A stretch of 64,000 nt of DNA from Alphaproteobacteria bacterium HGW-Alphaproteobacteria-18 (GCA_002841155.1 PHEH01000004.1:124001-188000), one strand, 5' to 3'. Numbered from the stretch's first letter, positions 1 through 8,795 are shown. A program made the numbers and translations. Notes: generated by a model from the sequence alone, not told the origin.

Positions 1-1846
1 CGAGGAGATGGTGGCACCAGTGCGCGAGCGTCGTTTCGGCGAGCTCGGGCGTGGCGAAATGGAGATAGCCGTCGCCGCCCTGAAAGCTCGACTCGTGGAT
101 AATCCGTATGCCGAGGGCCTGGGCGTTGGCGCGGGTCCAGGGGGTGAGGAGATGATCGAAGCGCTGCTCGAAACTGCCGGGCCAGGCGCCCCGGCCCATG
201 GATTCGCCATGCGTATTGAAGATCAGGAGACCCGCGCCCGGCACGCGCGGCGCCATCGCGCGCAGGATCAGGTTATGAATACGCTCGATCGCCATATTGC
301 CGGCGATCTGGCCGATGAAACGGCCCGAGTCTGAAAAGCCGAGCTGGATCGAGAGATGCCCCCGGCGGCGCACATAGGTGGCAAATTCCGGCTCATCCAG
401 CAGGCGCTCGATGAAGCGCCCGCCGGTCTCCAGCGCTTCGGGCGTTTCAAACAGGGGCGAGATGTCGAGCTTTGTGTTCACGCCGTAATGGCGGGCGAGA
501 TAGAGCGCGGCCATGACGGTGGCGGGGTTCTCGCTCTCGGCAATCAGGAAGCGGATGGGTGAGCCGGCATCAATATGTTTCAGGATCTGCGCGCACATCA
601 TGAACTGGCGGCGGGCGGTCGACTGTTCCAGGAAGAGGTCAGCGAAGTTTACTTCCACCGGCTTTGGCGCGGCCGCACGGCGGGAGAGTTCTGTCAGGGT
701 GAGGCGGCCGAGGCTGCGTTCGTCCGCATCGAGATTAAGCTCGCGGCGGATTACGTTGGCGATCTGGGCGGCGTTGACGCGCAGATGGATGCGGCCCGTA
801 CCAAGCTGCTGGCTCTCGACCTGGGCGCGCAGGACGAGCAGCTCGCGGGCGAGCACGGTCTCTCCCTCGGCGGCGGCGAGCGCTGTATCGAGAGCGGCGA
901 TGATTTCGGCGGCGTCTGTCAGGCGGCCGGGGCCTTCTGATGTGAGGCGGTTGGCGGCGGCGACGAGATGATCCGGGTCCTGAAGGTCGCCGCTGAACTG
1001 GGCGGCCTGGAGCGCGGTTTCACCGGCGGCGAGATCGAGGCGCTCCTGCAGCGCGGCGAGGCCTGTTGCGCCGGGATGATCCTGGAGGATCGTCTGCACA
1101 CGGGCGTGGTAGCGGCGCAGCTGCTCGGCCTTTTCGGCGAGGCGGAAGGTGATCGAATGATACCAATGGATATCGGTGCGGCCATCGAGATCGTAGCCGA
1201 CCCAGCTGGCGATGGTGGGCAGGGCGGGGCGCAGCGAGCGCCACGTTTCCGGGAAATGCGCGCGGGCGATATCGTAGATGAGACCGGCATAATGCTGCTG
1301 GGCGCCTGCTGCGTTCAGCAGCGCGGCCTGCGCCTCTTCATGTTCGCGGGTCAGGGTGATCGAGCGGTTCCAGTCGCGGGCGTCGGCGCGGATCGCACTT
1401 TCGAGCGCAGCGCGGGCGTCCTTGCCCGGCCGGGCCGCTTCTCCGGCGATGGCAGCGCGCAGCTCCGGGGAGAGCGAAAAGGTCGGGTGGGCGGTGAAGA
1501 CGACGCCGCCGCGCGCCTCTTCCAGGGCGGCGCGGAAGGCTTCAAACCCCTCACCGGCGAGGCTTTCGAGGCGGGCTTTGACCAGCGGCCAGACCTTTTC
1601 CGGATTGGCCCCGGCATGACGCTCGCGCAGGCGCCCGGCGCGCTGGCTGACGAGGAGGAGATGGGCTTCGTCGATCAGGCCGGCGACCTCATCGAGGCCC
1701 GTTTCACCCTGCTCGATATCGCGGAAGAGCGTCTGCGCCAGGGCGAAGACCGAATTGGTCATCGGATCTTCTTCGATCCGCTCGGCCTGCTGGCGCAGAT
1801 ACTCACCGGCAGCCGCGAGGGTCGGCTCGATACGTGTCATCGTCAT
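1..1846 (-). CDS. ppc: Phosphoenolpyruvate carboxylase-like protein (3' end outside window)
   Basis: Open frame running off the left edge; about 615 residues are visible of the 850-900 usual for the family. Seen: FTAHPT near residue 115 (the catalytic His motif of PEP carboxylase), WVGYDLDGRTD near 215 (equivalent of the WIGGDRDGN motif), GFSDSGRFIGQ near 505 (equivalent of GYSDSAKD), and NTHGESMGRGAWPG near 552 (equivalent of the HGRGGxxGRG loop). The family carboxylates PEP to oxaloacetate in the cytoplasm as an anaplerotic step. The motifs are divergent, so this is a distant branch and activity is inferred. The start at 1846 (ATG ACG ATG, two possible Met) lies 9 bp after the esterase stop, so it is probably the last gene of the operon led by dctP. 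A long frame on the other strand here is a codon-bias shadow. Confidence 0.8.
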   Translation of the reverse strand, partial: MTMTRIEPTLAAAGEYLRQQAERIEEDPMTNSVFALAQTLFRDIEQGETGLDEVAGLIDEAHLLLVSQRAGRLRERHAGANPEKVWPLVKARLESLAGEGFEAFRAALEEARGGVVFTAHPTFSLSPELRAAIAGEAARPGKDARAALESAIRADARDWNRSITLTREHEEAQAALLNAAGAQQHYAGLIYDIARAHFPETWRSLRPALPTIASWVGYDLDGRTDIHWYHSITFRLAEKAEQLRRYHARVQTILQDHPGATGLAALQERLDLAAGETALQAAQFSGDLQDPDHLVAAANRLTSEGPGRLTDAAEIIAALDTALAAAEGETVLARELLVLRAQVESQQLGTGRIHLRVNAAQIANVIRRELNLDADERSLGRLTLTELSRRAAAPKPVEVNFADLFLEQSTARRQFMMCAQILKHIDAGSPIRFLIAESENPATVMAALYLARHYGVNTKLDISPLFETPEALETGGRFIERLLDEPEFATYVRRRGHLSIQLGFSDSGRFIGQIAGNMAIERIHNLILRAMAPRVPGAGLLIFNTHGESMGRGAWPGSFEQRFDHLLTPWTRANAQALGIRIIHESSFQGGDGYLHFATPELAETTLAHWCHHLL

Positions 1847-1855
1847 GTCTTTGGC

Positions 1856-2860
1856 TCAGCGGTCTGGGGTAACCTTGGGGAAGATGCCCTTGTTAACGGC
1901 CCATTGGCTCAGAAGCGAGGGCCAAGATTGCAGCGGCGTGCCGTCTATGCCGCGCAGCCCGAAACCATGGCCGCCCGCCTCGAAGATGTGCAGGGCCACG
2001 GGCACGCCCGCCTTGCGGAGCGCGGCATGGAGGATCAGCGCGTTTTCCACAGGCACGGCTTCGTCATCGGCCGCGTGCATCAGGAAAACGGGCGGCATAT
2101 CCGGCCGCGCGAGCGTTTCGAGCGACCAGGCGGCGACCGCATCGGCAGACGGGGTCTCGCCGAGCATGTTGAGGCGCGAGCCCGGATGGGCGAAGGGTTC
2201 GGCCAGCGTGGCGACGGGATAGATCAGCGCGGCGGCGTCTGGCCTTGCCGAGAGGGCGTCTGCGGCATCGGCGGGCGGATAGGTGGCCGTGTCGAACTTC
2301 ATCGCGAGCGTGCCGGCGAGATGTCCGCCTGCGGAGAACCCCATCACCATAACGCGGGCAGGATCAATGCCGTCTTCAGCGGCGCGCGCGCGGATGAGGC
2401 GCAGCGCGCGCTGGGCATCCTGAAGCGGAGCCTCTCGCCCGGCCTGCCAGCCCTGATGCGGCAGGCGGTAGCGCAGGACATAAACCGTTGCGCCTTCGCC
2501 GGCAAAATGCCGGGCACCTTCGAAGCCTTCCTTGTCGATCACCACCCATTTGTAGCCGCCGCCCGGAATGATGAGGATGGCCGAGCCATTGGGCGTGTCC
2601 GGATGGAAGATTGAGAGGCTCGGCGCGGTGATATCATGCGCGGCGCGGTCCATCAGACCGAAGGGATTGTCGCGGTAGACGACCTTCTCCTGCAGGCCCT
2701 CCGGCACGCCGCCGGGCGGGCCTTCGGGCCAGAGGAGGACGACTTCATCGGCCTCGATGGCGGCGGGCATCTCGGCGCGGGCGACCGGGGCGCTCGCGCA
2801 GGCGGTGGCGGCAAGCGCGGTGATCGTTGCCAGAAGGAAACGCCGGGACAGCATGGTCAT
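1856..2860 (-). CDS. Alpha/beta hydrolase, carbohydrate-esterase-like, exported
   Basis: 334 aa. The N-terminus has a twin-Arg/hydrophobic signal with a possible lipobox ending at Cys21. A classic alpha/beta hydrolase fold follows: oxyanion-hole IPGGGY near residue 98-103, nucleophile motif GFSAGGH with Ser176, acid in HAADDEAV (Asp265/266), and His298 in GGHGFG. This pattern matches acetyl-xylan/pectin acetylesterase-like BD-FAE proteins, so it probably removes acetyl groups from pectic sugars in the periplasm or at the surface. Its start overlaps the stop of the upstream cupin gene by 4 bp (ATGA), so the two are translationally coupled. Substrate is inferred from the pectin locus; other acyl esters are possible. 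Confidence 0.8.
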   Translation of the reverse strand: MTMLSRRFLLATITALAATACASAPVARAEMPAAIEADEVVLLWPEGPPGGVPEGLQEKVVYRDNPFGLMDRAAHDITAPSLSIFHPDTPNGSAILIIPGGGYKWVVIDKEGFEGARHFAGEGATVYVLRYRLPHQGWQAGREAPLQDAQRALRLIRARAAEDGIDPARVMVMGFSAGGHLAGTLAMKFDTATYPPADAADALSARPDAAALIYPVATLAEPFAHPGSRLNMLGETPSADAVAAWSLETLARPDMPPVFLMHAADDEAVPVENALILHAALRKAGVPVALHIFEAGGHGFGLRGIDGTPLQSWPSLLSQWAVNKGIFPKVTPDR

Positions 2861-3288
2861 TTCCCCGGAGGATAAGCGATGATCAGGACCAGCGGCTCTG
2901 CGCCCACCTGCCGTATGCCTACATTTGCGCCGGTATAGAGATAGGCGGCCATGCCCGCTGTGAGGGTTTCTTCCGCGCCATCAGAATGGACGACGCCTTC
3001 GCCGGAGAGGACGTAATAGATCTCGTCATGATTGATCGGGTGGAGACCGATAGCGCTGCCGGGATGGAGCGCGCGCTTGCGGAACTCGAAGGCGCGGACC
3101 GGCACGGCATCCGATATGCGCCAGGCGGTGCTCATGCCGATCTTGCCGTGAGGCGGGGGCTCGTCCACCTTCACGTCTTCTTCTGCGATGATCACCATGG
3201 CGGGCGCGGGCGCTGCCTCCGGCGCCGGAGCGCTCGCGCAGGCAGCCAGGGTGGCGGAAGCAAGCAGTCCAGTCAGCAGGCGGATCAT
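2857..3288 (-). CDS. Cupin-domain lipoprotein
   Basis: 143 aa. A signal peptide with a good lipobox (LAAC, Cys17) is followed by an Ala/Pro linker and one cupin barrel. Metal-ligand candidates are His83, His87 and Glu89 in GLHPINHDE and His101, followed by the GEG turn. A cytosolic cupin of this type (KdgF) converts unsaturated galacturonate to its linear keto form in pectin degraders. This one carries an export signal, so a KdgF-like job in the periplasm is only a suggestion. It sits between the TRAP genes and the esterase in one operon, 9 bp after dctM. Confidence 0.75.
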   Translation of the reverse strand: MIRLLTGLLASATLAACASAPAPEAAPAPAMVIIAEEDVKVDEPPPHGKIGMSTAWRISDAVPVRAFEFRKRALHPGSAIGLHPINHDEIYYVLSGEGVVHSDGAEETLTAGMAAYLYTGANVGIRQVGAEPLVLIIAYPPGK

Positions 3289-3297
3289 GGCAGGCCT

Positions 3298-4578
3298 CTA
3301 TTTGAACATGCCCGGCAGGGAGAGCGACAGGGCGGGAATATAGGTGATGAGCAGCAGCGAGACGATGAGCGCCAGATAGAACGGCCAGATCGTCTTGACG
3401 GCGTCTTCGACCTTAATGCCGCCGACCGCGGCGCCGACGAACAGAACCGAGCCCACCGGCGGCGTGACGAGACCAATGCCGAGATTGAGCATCATGATGA
3501 TGCCGAAATGGACCGGGTCCACGCCCACTTCCATCACCACCGGCAGCAGGATCGGCGTGGTGATCACGATCAGGGGTGACATGTCCATGAACGTGCCCAG
3601 GATCAGAAGCGTGATGTTGATGATCAGGAGGATGGCGAGCGGATTTCGCGTGATCGAGGTGATGAGTTCGGCAAGCTGCGCGGGCGCCTCAAGCACCGCG
3701 AGGGCGTAGCCGAAGGCGGTCGCCGCGCCGATGATGAGGAGCACCATGGCCGTGACCTTCACCGATTGCTGGGCCGCATCCACGAAGCGGGACCAGCCGA
3801 GCGAGCGGTAAACGAAGGCGCCCACGAGGACGGTGTAAATCACGGCGACGGCGGAGGATTCCGTAGCGGTGAAAATGCCCGACAGGATGCCGCCCATGAT
3901 GATGACGGCGGCCATGAGGCCCGGAACCGCGATCAGGATCGCGCGGGCAAAGGCGCGCCAGCCGGGAAACTTCCCACTGGGATAGCCCCGCCGGACCGCG
4001 ACGGACCAGGTGACCGCCATCAGGATCAAAGCTGTAATGATCCCGGGCACGACACCGGCCAGGAACAGGTCTCCGATCGGCACACCGATGCCGGAGGCGG
4101 CCGAGTAGATGATCATATTGTGCGAGGGCGGAATGAGCAGGCCGACGATGGCGGCAGAGGCAGTGACGTTGACGGCGTAGTCTGCGTCATAGCCCTTCTG
4201 TTTCATCAGTGGCATGAGCGTCGCGCCCATGGCCGAGGCGCTGGCGATGGCAGAGCCCGAGACGGCGCCAAACATCGTGGAGGCGCCGACATTGACGAGG
4301 CCGAGACCGCCGCGCGTGCGCCCCAGCATCGCCTCAGCCACCTCGACAAGGCGCTGGGCAATGCCGGAGCGGTACATGAGATCGCCGGCAAAAATAAAGA
4401 ACGGAATAGCCATCAGCGAAAAGACGCTAATGCCGCCAGCAAGGCGCTGAAACACAACCACCAGAGGAATGTCCATCGCCAGGAAGGTGGCAATCGAGGC
4501 GCCGAGCAGGGAGTAAGCTACGGGCACACCAATGGCGAGCAGCAGCACGAGCACACCCATGAGAATGAGCAGTTCCAT
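3298..4578 (-). CDS. dctM: TRAP transporter large permease (DctM family)
   Basis: 426 aa, almost wholly hydrophobic with about 12 predicted helices and the typical DctM length. The N-terminus (MELLILMGVLVLLLAIGVPV) and the GLVTPPVGSVLFVG segment near residue 360 are characteristic. It forms the Na+- or H+-driven channel with DctQ and receives substrate from DctP. The start codon overlaps the dctQ stop (TGATG), so the genes are coupled. In this context the substrate is likely a uronate or short oligogalacturonide; the sequence alone does not fix it. Confidence 0.93.
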   Translation of the reverse strand: MELLILMGVLVLLLAIGVPVAYSLLGASIATFLAMDIPLVVVFQRLAGGISVFSLMAIPFFIFAGDLMYRSGIAQRLVEVAEAMLGRTRGGLGLVNVGASTMFGAVSGSAIASASAMGATLMPLMKQKGYDADYAVNVTASAAIVGLLIPPSHNMIIYSAASGIGVPIGDLFLAGVVPGIITALILMAVTWSVAVRRGYPSGKFPGWRAFARAILIAVPGLMAAVIIMGGILSGIFTATESSAVAVIYTVLVGAFVYRSLGWSRFVDAAQQSVKVTAMVLLIIGAATAFGYALAVLEAPAQLAELITSITRNPLAILLIINITLLILGTFMDMSPLIVITTPILLPVVMEVGVDPVHFGIIMMLNLGIGLVTPPVGSVLFVGAAVGGIKVEDAVKTIWPFYLALIVSLLLITYIPALSLSLPGMFK

Positions 4579-5084
4579 CAGGCGGTTTCCTCATTCGGGG
4601 CGTCTTCTGCGCGAAGCCCGAGACGTTCGAGAACCTGTTCGAACGCGAACAATGCCATCAGCGCGCCGGAAATCGGCAGAGCGAGATAGGTCAGCCCGCG
4701 CGGGATGCCGAGCGAGGGGACGACATGGCTCCAGGTGCGCAGGACAAGTTCGCCGCCCCAGATGAACATCGCCGCGCCGCAGAGGCCGACGATGGTGTTG
4801 GAGACGACCTGCATCCATTTGCGAACAGTGGGCGAGACTGCATCTTCCAGCGCCACGATGCGGATATGAAATCCGTGCCGCACGCCCGCCGCCGCGGCAA
4901 GCGCGACATACCAGATCATCAGGGTGAGCGCGGCCTGCTCCGACCAGGAGGGGGTGGAATTGAGAACATAGCGGCCAAACACCTGCCAGCCGATGATGAC
5001 TGTCATCAGGACAAGCCCGAACGCGGCCGCCTTGATCAGCAGGTCTGCCGCAATGCGCGTGACATTGGCGAGCATACGGATCAT
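4578..5084 (-). CDS. dctQ: TRAP transporter small permease (DctQ family)
   Basis: 168 aa with four predicted helices. The family signature is WQVFGRYVLNSTPSWSEQAA (residues about 31-50), followed by an Arg/His-rich cytoplasmic loop. I chose the Met at 5084 because it gives the normal DctQ N-terminus and overlaps the dctP stop by 4 bp (ATGA). A longer frame reaching 5261 would run inside dctP and is rejected. It bridges DctM and the loaded DctP. Confidence 0.92.
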   Translation of the reverse strand: MIRMLANVTRIAADLLIKAAAFGLVLMTVIIGWQVFGRYVLNSTPSWSEQAALTLMIWYVALAAAAGVRHGFHIRIVALEDAVSPTVRKWMQVVSNTIVGLCGAAMFIWGGELVLRTWSHVVPSLGIPRGLTYLALPISGALMALFAFEQVLERLGLRAEDAPNEETA

Positions 5085-6100
5085 GCGCTCTCCCCCATGG
5101 CTTCGATTTCGGAGACGAGGCGCTGGGCCTTTTCGGAGACGATGTAGCGATCCCAGACCGGGCGCATGGCCGCCGCAAAGGCGGCCTTGTCTTCGATTTC
5201 GTTGATCTCGATGCCCGCCGCGATGAGGCGCGCGCGGGAATCCTCCACGCGCTGATCCCACAGGGTGCGCATATAGGGCACCGACGCCTTGGCCGTCTGG
5301 CGCACCAGGGCGCGGTCCGCCTCGTCGAGCTTGTCCCAGCGGGATTTCGACATGACGAGGACTTCGGGCGCAATGACATGCTGGGTCAGGCTGTAATATT
5401 TTGCCGCCTCGAAATGGCGCCCGCTTTCATAGGAGGGCCAGTTATTCTCCGCCCCGTCGATCACGCCCTGGACGAGCGCCTGATAGACTTCGGCGATGCT
5501 CATCGGCGTTGCGTCTGCGCCGAGCGCGCGGATCATCGAGACATAGAGATCAGAGCTTGGCACACGGATCTTCAGGCCACGCATGTCTTCAGGTGTGCGG
5601 ATGGGGCGGCGGGTGTTGTAGAAGTTGCGGTCGCCGCTGTCATAAAAGCAGAGGCCGATGAGGCCGTGGGGCTCCAGCGAGGCGAGGATTTCGTCGCCGA
5701 TGGGGCCGTCGAGCGCGCGGCGCATGTGTTCGTTCGATTTGAACAGGAAGGGCAGCGCGGGAATGGTCGTCAGCGGCTCGATGGAGTTCAGCGGGGCGAG
5801 GTTTACGCGGTTCATGTCGAGGCCGCCGAAGACGGTGATCTCCAGCGTATCCTGCTCCGAGCCGAGCTGGCCCCCGGCATAGATCTTGATGCCGAGCCGG
5901 CCATCAGTGCGCGCACTCAAGAGGCGGCCCATTTCCTTGACCGCCTGGACGGTGGGGTATTCTTCCGGGTGCGTATCGGTTGACAGGAACTCCCGGCCTG
6001 CACGCATGCCGCACGCGCTGAGCCCGGCCACAGCCGCGCCGGCGGCCAGAACGTGCCGGCGGCTGGGCCTTACTGCATCAGCTGAAGCTGGCATCCGCAT
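5081..6100 (-). CDS. dctP: TRAP transporter substrate-binding protein (DctP family)
   Basis: 339 aa. The leader has a twin-Arg (RR14-15) and a lipobox-like LSAC with Cys30, so it is probably a Tat-exported or lipid-anchored binding protein. The body shows DctP features: the MRGLKIRVP segment that carries the conserved carboxylate-binding Arg, and the VDGAENNWPSYESG-type motif (here IDGAENN). It captures an organic acid in the periplasm and delivers it to DctQM. First gene of dctP-dctQ-dctM-cupin-esterase-ppc. An operator and promoter candidate lie 77-92 bp upstream. Confidence 0.93.
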   Translation of the reverse strand: MRMPASADAVRPSRRHVLAAGAAVAGLSACGMRAGREFLSTDTHPEEYPTVQAVKEMGRLLSARTDGRLGIKIYAGGQLGSEQDTLEITVFGGLDMNRVNLAPLNSIEPLTTIPALPFLFKSNEHMRRALDGPIGDEILASLEPHGLIGLCFYDSGDRNFYNTRRPIRTPEDMRGLKIRVPSSDLYVSMIRALGADATPMSIAEVYQALVQGVIDGAENNWPSYESGRHFEAAKYYSLTQHVIAPEVLVMSKSRWDKLDEADRALVRQTAKASVPYMRTLWDQRVEDSRARLIAAGIEINEIEDKAAFAAAMRPVWDRYIVSEKAQRLVSEIEAMGESA

Positions 6101-6176
6101 GGGTGTTTTCCTGCCCCCGTTGGGCGCCGGGCTTTGCGACCGGCCTCTTCTTTATCTGGCACTATACTGGCGTTAT

Positions 6177-6190
6177 GGTAACCGGTGTCA
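6177..6190. promoter_or_regulatory. LacI-type operator, site 1 (dctP promoter)
   Basis: GGTAACCGGTGTCA, the reverse complement of TGACACCGGTTACC, with core palindrome ACCGGT. On the minus strand it overlaps a TTGACA (6187-6192) that is a -35 candidate. An AGTATA/TATAGT -10 candidate lies 18-20 bp downstream. Bound repressor would occlude the promoter. Confidence 0.7.
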
Positions 6191-6211
6191 ATACTGTTTC
6201 GGCGCTGGATC

Positions 6212-7210
6212 TCAGCGTTTTACATCGAGGCTTCCGCCCGCCATGGCGGCCTCGACTTCGGCGACCGTCACGCGGCTGAAATCACCCGGGATCGAATGTT
6301 TCAGCGCCCCTGCCGCGACGGCAAAATCGATTGTGTACTGCCCGTCCCTGCCCTCAATCAGGCCATGCAGTGCGCCGGCCGCGAAGGCATCGCCGCCCCC
6401 GATCCGGTCGATAACGCCAGGGAGTTCATGCACGGGCGAGGTCCAGCGCCCTTCCCTTGTGACGAGCTCACCGGCAATCGCCTGATCGTCTACGGAGGAT
6501 TGCTGGCGGGTGGTCGCCGCGATGGCCTGAAGGCGGGGGAACGCCTCGAAGGCGTGCGCGAAGGCGGACTGGCGGTCTTCAAACCGCGATCTCAGGATCA
6601 GTGCAATGTCGCGCTCATTGATGAAGGCATAGGTGGCGCAGGCGAGAATTTCCCTGAGGATGGCCGGGCCGTCGCCGTCCCAGGCCTCCCACAGCAGCGC
6701 GCGGTAATTGCCATCAAACGAGACAGGCACACAGGCGGCAACAGCGGCCTTGACGGCGCGCACAGCGGCTGCGGCGCCGTTTGCGCCGATGGCGGGGGTG
6801 ACGCCGGAGATGTGAAACAGCGCTGCGCCAGGAAGAATGGCGGACCAGTCGAGGTTGCCGGGGGCCGCGCCCGCAAAGGCAGAGCCGGCGCGATCATAGG
6901 TGATGCGGGAGGGGCGGCGCACGGCGCCTGGCTCAAGGAAATAGAGCCCCATCCGGCCCGGCGCGGAGAGGACGGTATCGGTATGGACGCCGTGCCGGCG
7001 CAGCTCGCCCAGGGCCGCCGCGCCAAGGGGATTATCTGCCACAACGCTGGCAAAGCGCACATCATGCCCGAAGCTGGCGAGCGATACGCCGACATTGGCT
7101 TCCGCCCCGCCCACGCAGACATCCAGCGACCAGGACTGAAGCAGACGCTCGGCCCCCGGCGCAGTCAGGCGCAGCAGCAGCTCTCCAAAGCAGACGACGC
7201 GCGCGGCCAT
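6212..7210 (-). CDS. kdgK: 2-keto-3-deoxygluconate kinase (PfkB/ribokinase family)
   Basis: 332 aa. PfkB signatures are present: GGAEANVGVSLA near residue 34-45, and the C-terminal IDRIGGGDAFAAGALHG with the catalytic Asp in GGGDAF. This family phosphorylates 2-keto-3-deoxygluconate (KDG) with ATP to KDPG. The assignment to KDG rather than another sugar rests on the neighbouring KduD-like and isomerase genes, which make KDG. Last gene of the unit rpiB-like, kduD-like, kdgK, 24 bp after the dehydrogenase. No KDPG aldolase is present in the window. Confidence 0.85.
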   Translation of the reverse strand: MAARVVCFGELLLRLTAPGAERLLQSWSLDVCVGGAEANVGVSLASFGHDVRFASVVADNPLGAAALGELRRHGVHTDTVLSAPGRMGLYFLEPGAVRRPSRITYDRAGSAFAGAAPGNLDWSAILPGAALFHISGVTPAIGANGAAAAVRAVKAAVAACVPVSFDGNYRALLWEAWDGDGPAILREILACATYAFINERDIALILRSRFEDRQSAFAHAFEAFPRLQAIAATTRQQSSVDDQAIAGELVTREGRWTSPVHELPGVIDRIGGGDAFAAGALHGLIEGRDGQYTIDFAVAAGALKHSIPGDFSRVTVAEVEAAMAGGSLDVKR

Positions 7211-7234
7211 GACTGTTTTCCTCCCCGGCCCCGC

Positions 7235-7996
7235 CTAGCGCGCGAGCCAGCCGCCATCCACGGCGACGACTGTTCCGTGCACATAATCAGATGCGCGGGA
7301 GGAAAGGAACACGGCCGCGCCGCCAAGATCGGAGGGCGCACCCCAGCGCCCTGCCGGAATGCGCCCAAGTATCTCGGTATTGCGCTTTTCATCGGCGCGC
7401 AGGGCGTCGGTGTTGTTGGTGGCGAAATAGCCCGGCGCGATGGCATTCACATTGATGCCGTGCTTTGCCCATTCGTTGGCGAGCAGCTTCGTCAGACCCG
7501 CAATGCCGCTCTTGGACGAGGTATAGCTCGCCACGCGGATGCCACCCTGAAAAGACAGCATCGACGCAATGTTGATGATCTTTCCGCCGGACTTGCGCGC
7601 AACCATGCCCCTGGCAACGGCCTGGGACAGGAAGAACGCCGATTTCAGGTTCACATCCATCACCTCGTCCCACTCGGCCTCGGTGAAGTCCAGCGCGTCA
7701 TTGCGTTTGATCGTGCCGGCATTGTTGACGAGGATGTCCACAGGACCGAGGGCCACTTCCGCCTGAGCGGCCACATCACCGGTGACCGATGGCTTGCTGA
7801 AATCTGCCGGTACAAACGCAAACTTGCGGCCAAGCGCCTTCACGGCGGCTTCTGTCTCGGTGGGCACGGAGCGGCCCGCCGCAACGATGTTCGCGCCCGC
7901 TTCGGCGAGCCCAACAGCGAGGCCTTGCCCAAGACCCGTATTGGCGCCGGTGACCAGAGCGGTCTTGCCTTCAAGGCTGAACATGCTGAGGCTCAA
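7235..7996 (-). CDS. kduD: SDR oxidoreductase, KduD/DhuD-like 2-keto-3-deoxygluconate dehydrogenase
   Basis: 253 aa, classical short-chain dehydrogenase. Seen: cofactor motif TGANTGLG (16-23), NNAG (91-94), catalytic Ser145, Tyr158 and Lys162 (YTSSK). Members next to uronate genes reduce 2,5-diketo-3-deoxygluconate (DKII) to KDG with NAD(P)H. Overall pattern and length match KduD. It follows the RpiB-like isomerase by 50 bp and precedes kdgK, which gives a linear cytoplasmic route to KDPG. Other SDR substrates cannot be excluded by sequence alone. Confidence 0.85.
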   Translation of the reverse strand: MSLSMFSLEGKTALVTGANTGLGQGLAVGLAEAGANIVAAGRSVPTETEAAVKALGRKFAFVPADFSKPSVTGDVAAQAEVALGPVDILVNNAGTIKRNDALDFTEAEWDEVMDVNLKSAFFLSQAVARGMVARKSGGKIINIASMLSFQGGIRVASYTSSKSGIAGLTKLLANEWAKHGINVNAIAPGYFATNNTDALRADEKRNTEILGRIPAGRWGAPSDLGGAAVFLSSRASDYVHGTVVAVDGGWLAR

Positions 7997-8046
7997 GGGT
8001 TCCCTCCAGAACTACGGCTTTACATGCGCGCGCAACCGCGCGGCGA

Positions 8047-8688
8047 TCAGGATGCCAGCACGCTCTTCACATAGCTGGAAATCGACTCGTCCTGCGAGTT
8101 GGCGAAGAAGTATTCCTGGAACTTTTCACCTGAAATGGCGGTCTGCAGAAGATCCTGATCAATCGCCTTCAGCACGGTCAGCATATCGTGGCAGGACGCT
8201 TTCTTCAGATCACTGAGGATACCGCGATTCTTCGCCATGACGGCGGCGCGTTCCTTGGGATAGCCTTCGCCGCGCTTGACCTCAAACAGCTTGCGGTAGC
8301 AGTCCTGAAGGTTGAGTTCGGCGGCCCAGCCGAAGCCCTTTGCATAGGGCATGGAAATGGCGTTGCCGTCATTGATCTGGCCGAACAGGAAGGCATCGGT
8401 CGGGTCAATGATGAGGCCGCAGAAAATCCCCGGCATGGCATTGCAGGCGAGGTTCGAGCCCATGCCCGTGCCGCAGCCGGTGACAATGAAATCGGCGGCT
8501 TTCGAGTTGATCAGGATGCCGGCGAGGATACCGATCATGGGATAGGTGAGGTGCGCTTTGTCTTCGGGCGTGTGCATGCCGTAGTGAAACACTTCGTTGC
8601 CGAGCGGCTCGGCGACAGCTTTCAGCGCGTCGTGGACAATGCTGCTTTTTGCTGCCTGGCTGTTTTCAATGATGAGCGCGATTTTCAT
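8047..8688 (-). CDS. RpiB/LacAB-family sugar isomerase, probable DKI isomerase (DhuI-like)
   Basis: 213 aa. Fold signature GCGTGMGSN (71-79) with Cys72, as in ribose-5-phosphate isomerase B, but about 60 residues longer than RpiB. RpiB homologues beside a KduD-like SDR are known to replace the cupin isomerase KduI: in streptococci DhuI acts on 4-deoxy-L-threo-5-hexosulose uronate and DhuD follows. By that analogy this enzyme would make DKII for the next gene. First gene of its unit, with an operator 29 bp upstream of the start. Confidence is high for family and moderate for substrate. Confidence 0.8.
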   Translation of the reverse strand: MKIALIIENSQAAKSSIVHDALKAVAEPLGNEVFHYGMHTPEDKAHLTYPMIGILAGILINSKAADFIVTGCGTGMGSNLACNAMPGIFCGLIIDPTDAFLFGQINDGNAISMPYAKGFGWAAELNLQDCYRKLFEVKRGEGYPKERAAVMAKNRGILSDLKKASCHDMLTVLKAIDQDLLQTAISGEKFQEYFFANSQDESISSYVKSVLAS

Positions 8689-8716
8689 GGGGCGGTTCCT
8701 TAGCGGCGTATCATTT

Positions 8717-8730
8717 GGTAACCGGTGTCA
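8717..8730. promoter_or_regulatory. LacI-type operator, site 2 (isomerase-kduD-kdgK promoter)
   Basis: GGTAACCGGTGTCA, identical over all 14 bases to site 1. It is centred about 35 bp upstream of the isomerase ATG, close enough to cover the -10 region or start site. Confidence 0.7.
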
Positions 8731-8795
8731 TACCTCTAGCCGCCAGACGCTGCAAGCCGTTATCGCCCCCATATCCGGAAATTCGGGAAGGCCTA

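Noticed and set aside
968-2614. A 548-codon plus-strand frame
   Set aside because: It lies antisense across the PEP carboxylase-like gene and the esterase gene. Its protein has no family pattern and is rich in Arg/Gly/Ala, as expected of a high-GC shadow.
6185-8074. A 629-codon plus-strand frame
   Set aside because: Antisense to kdgK and kduD, both of which have full catalytic motifs.
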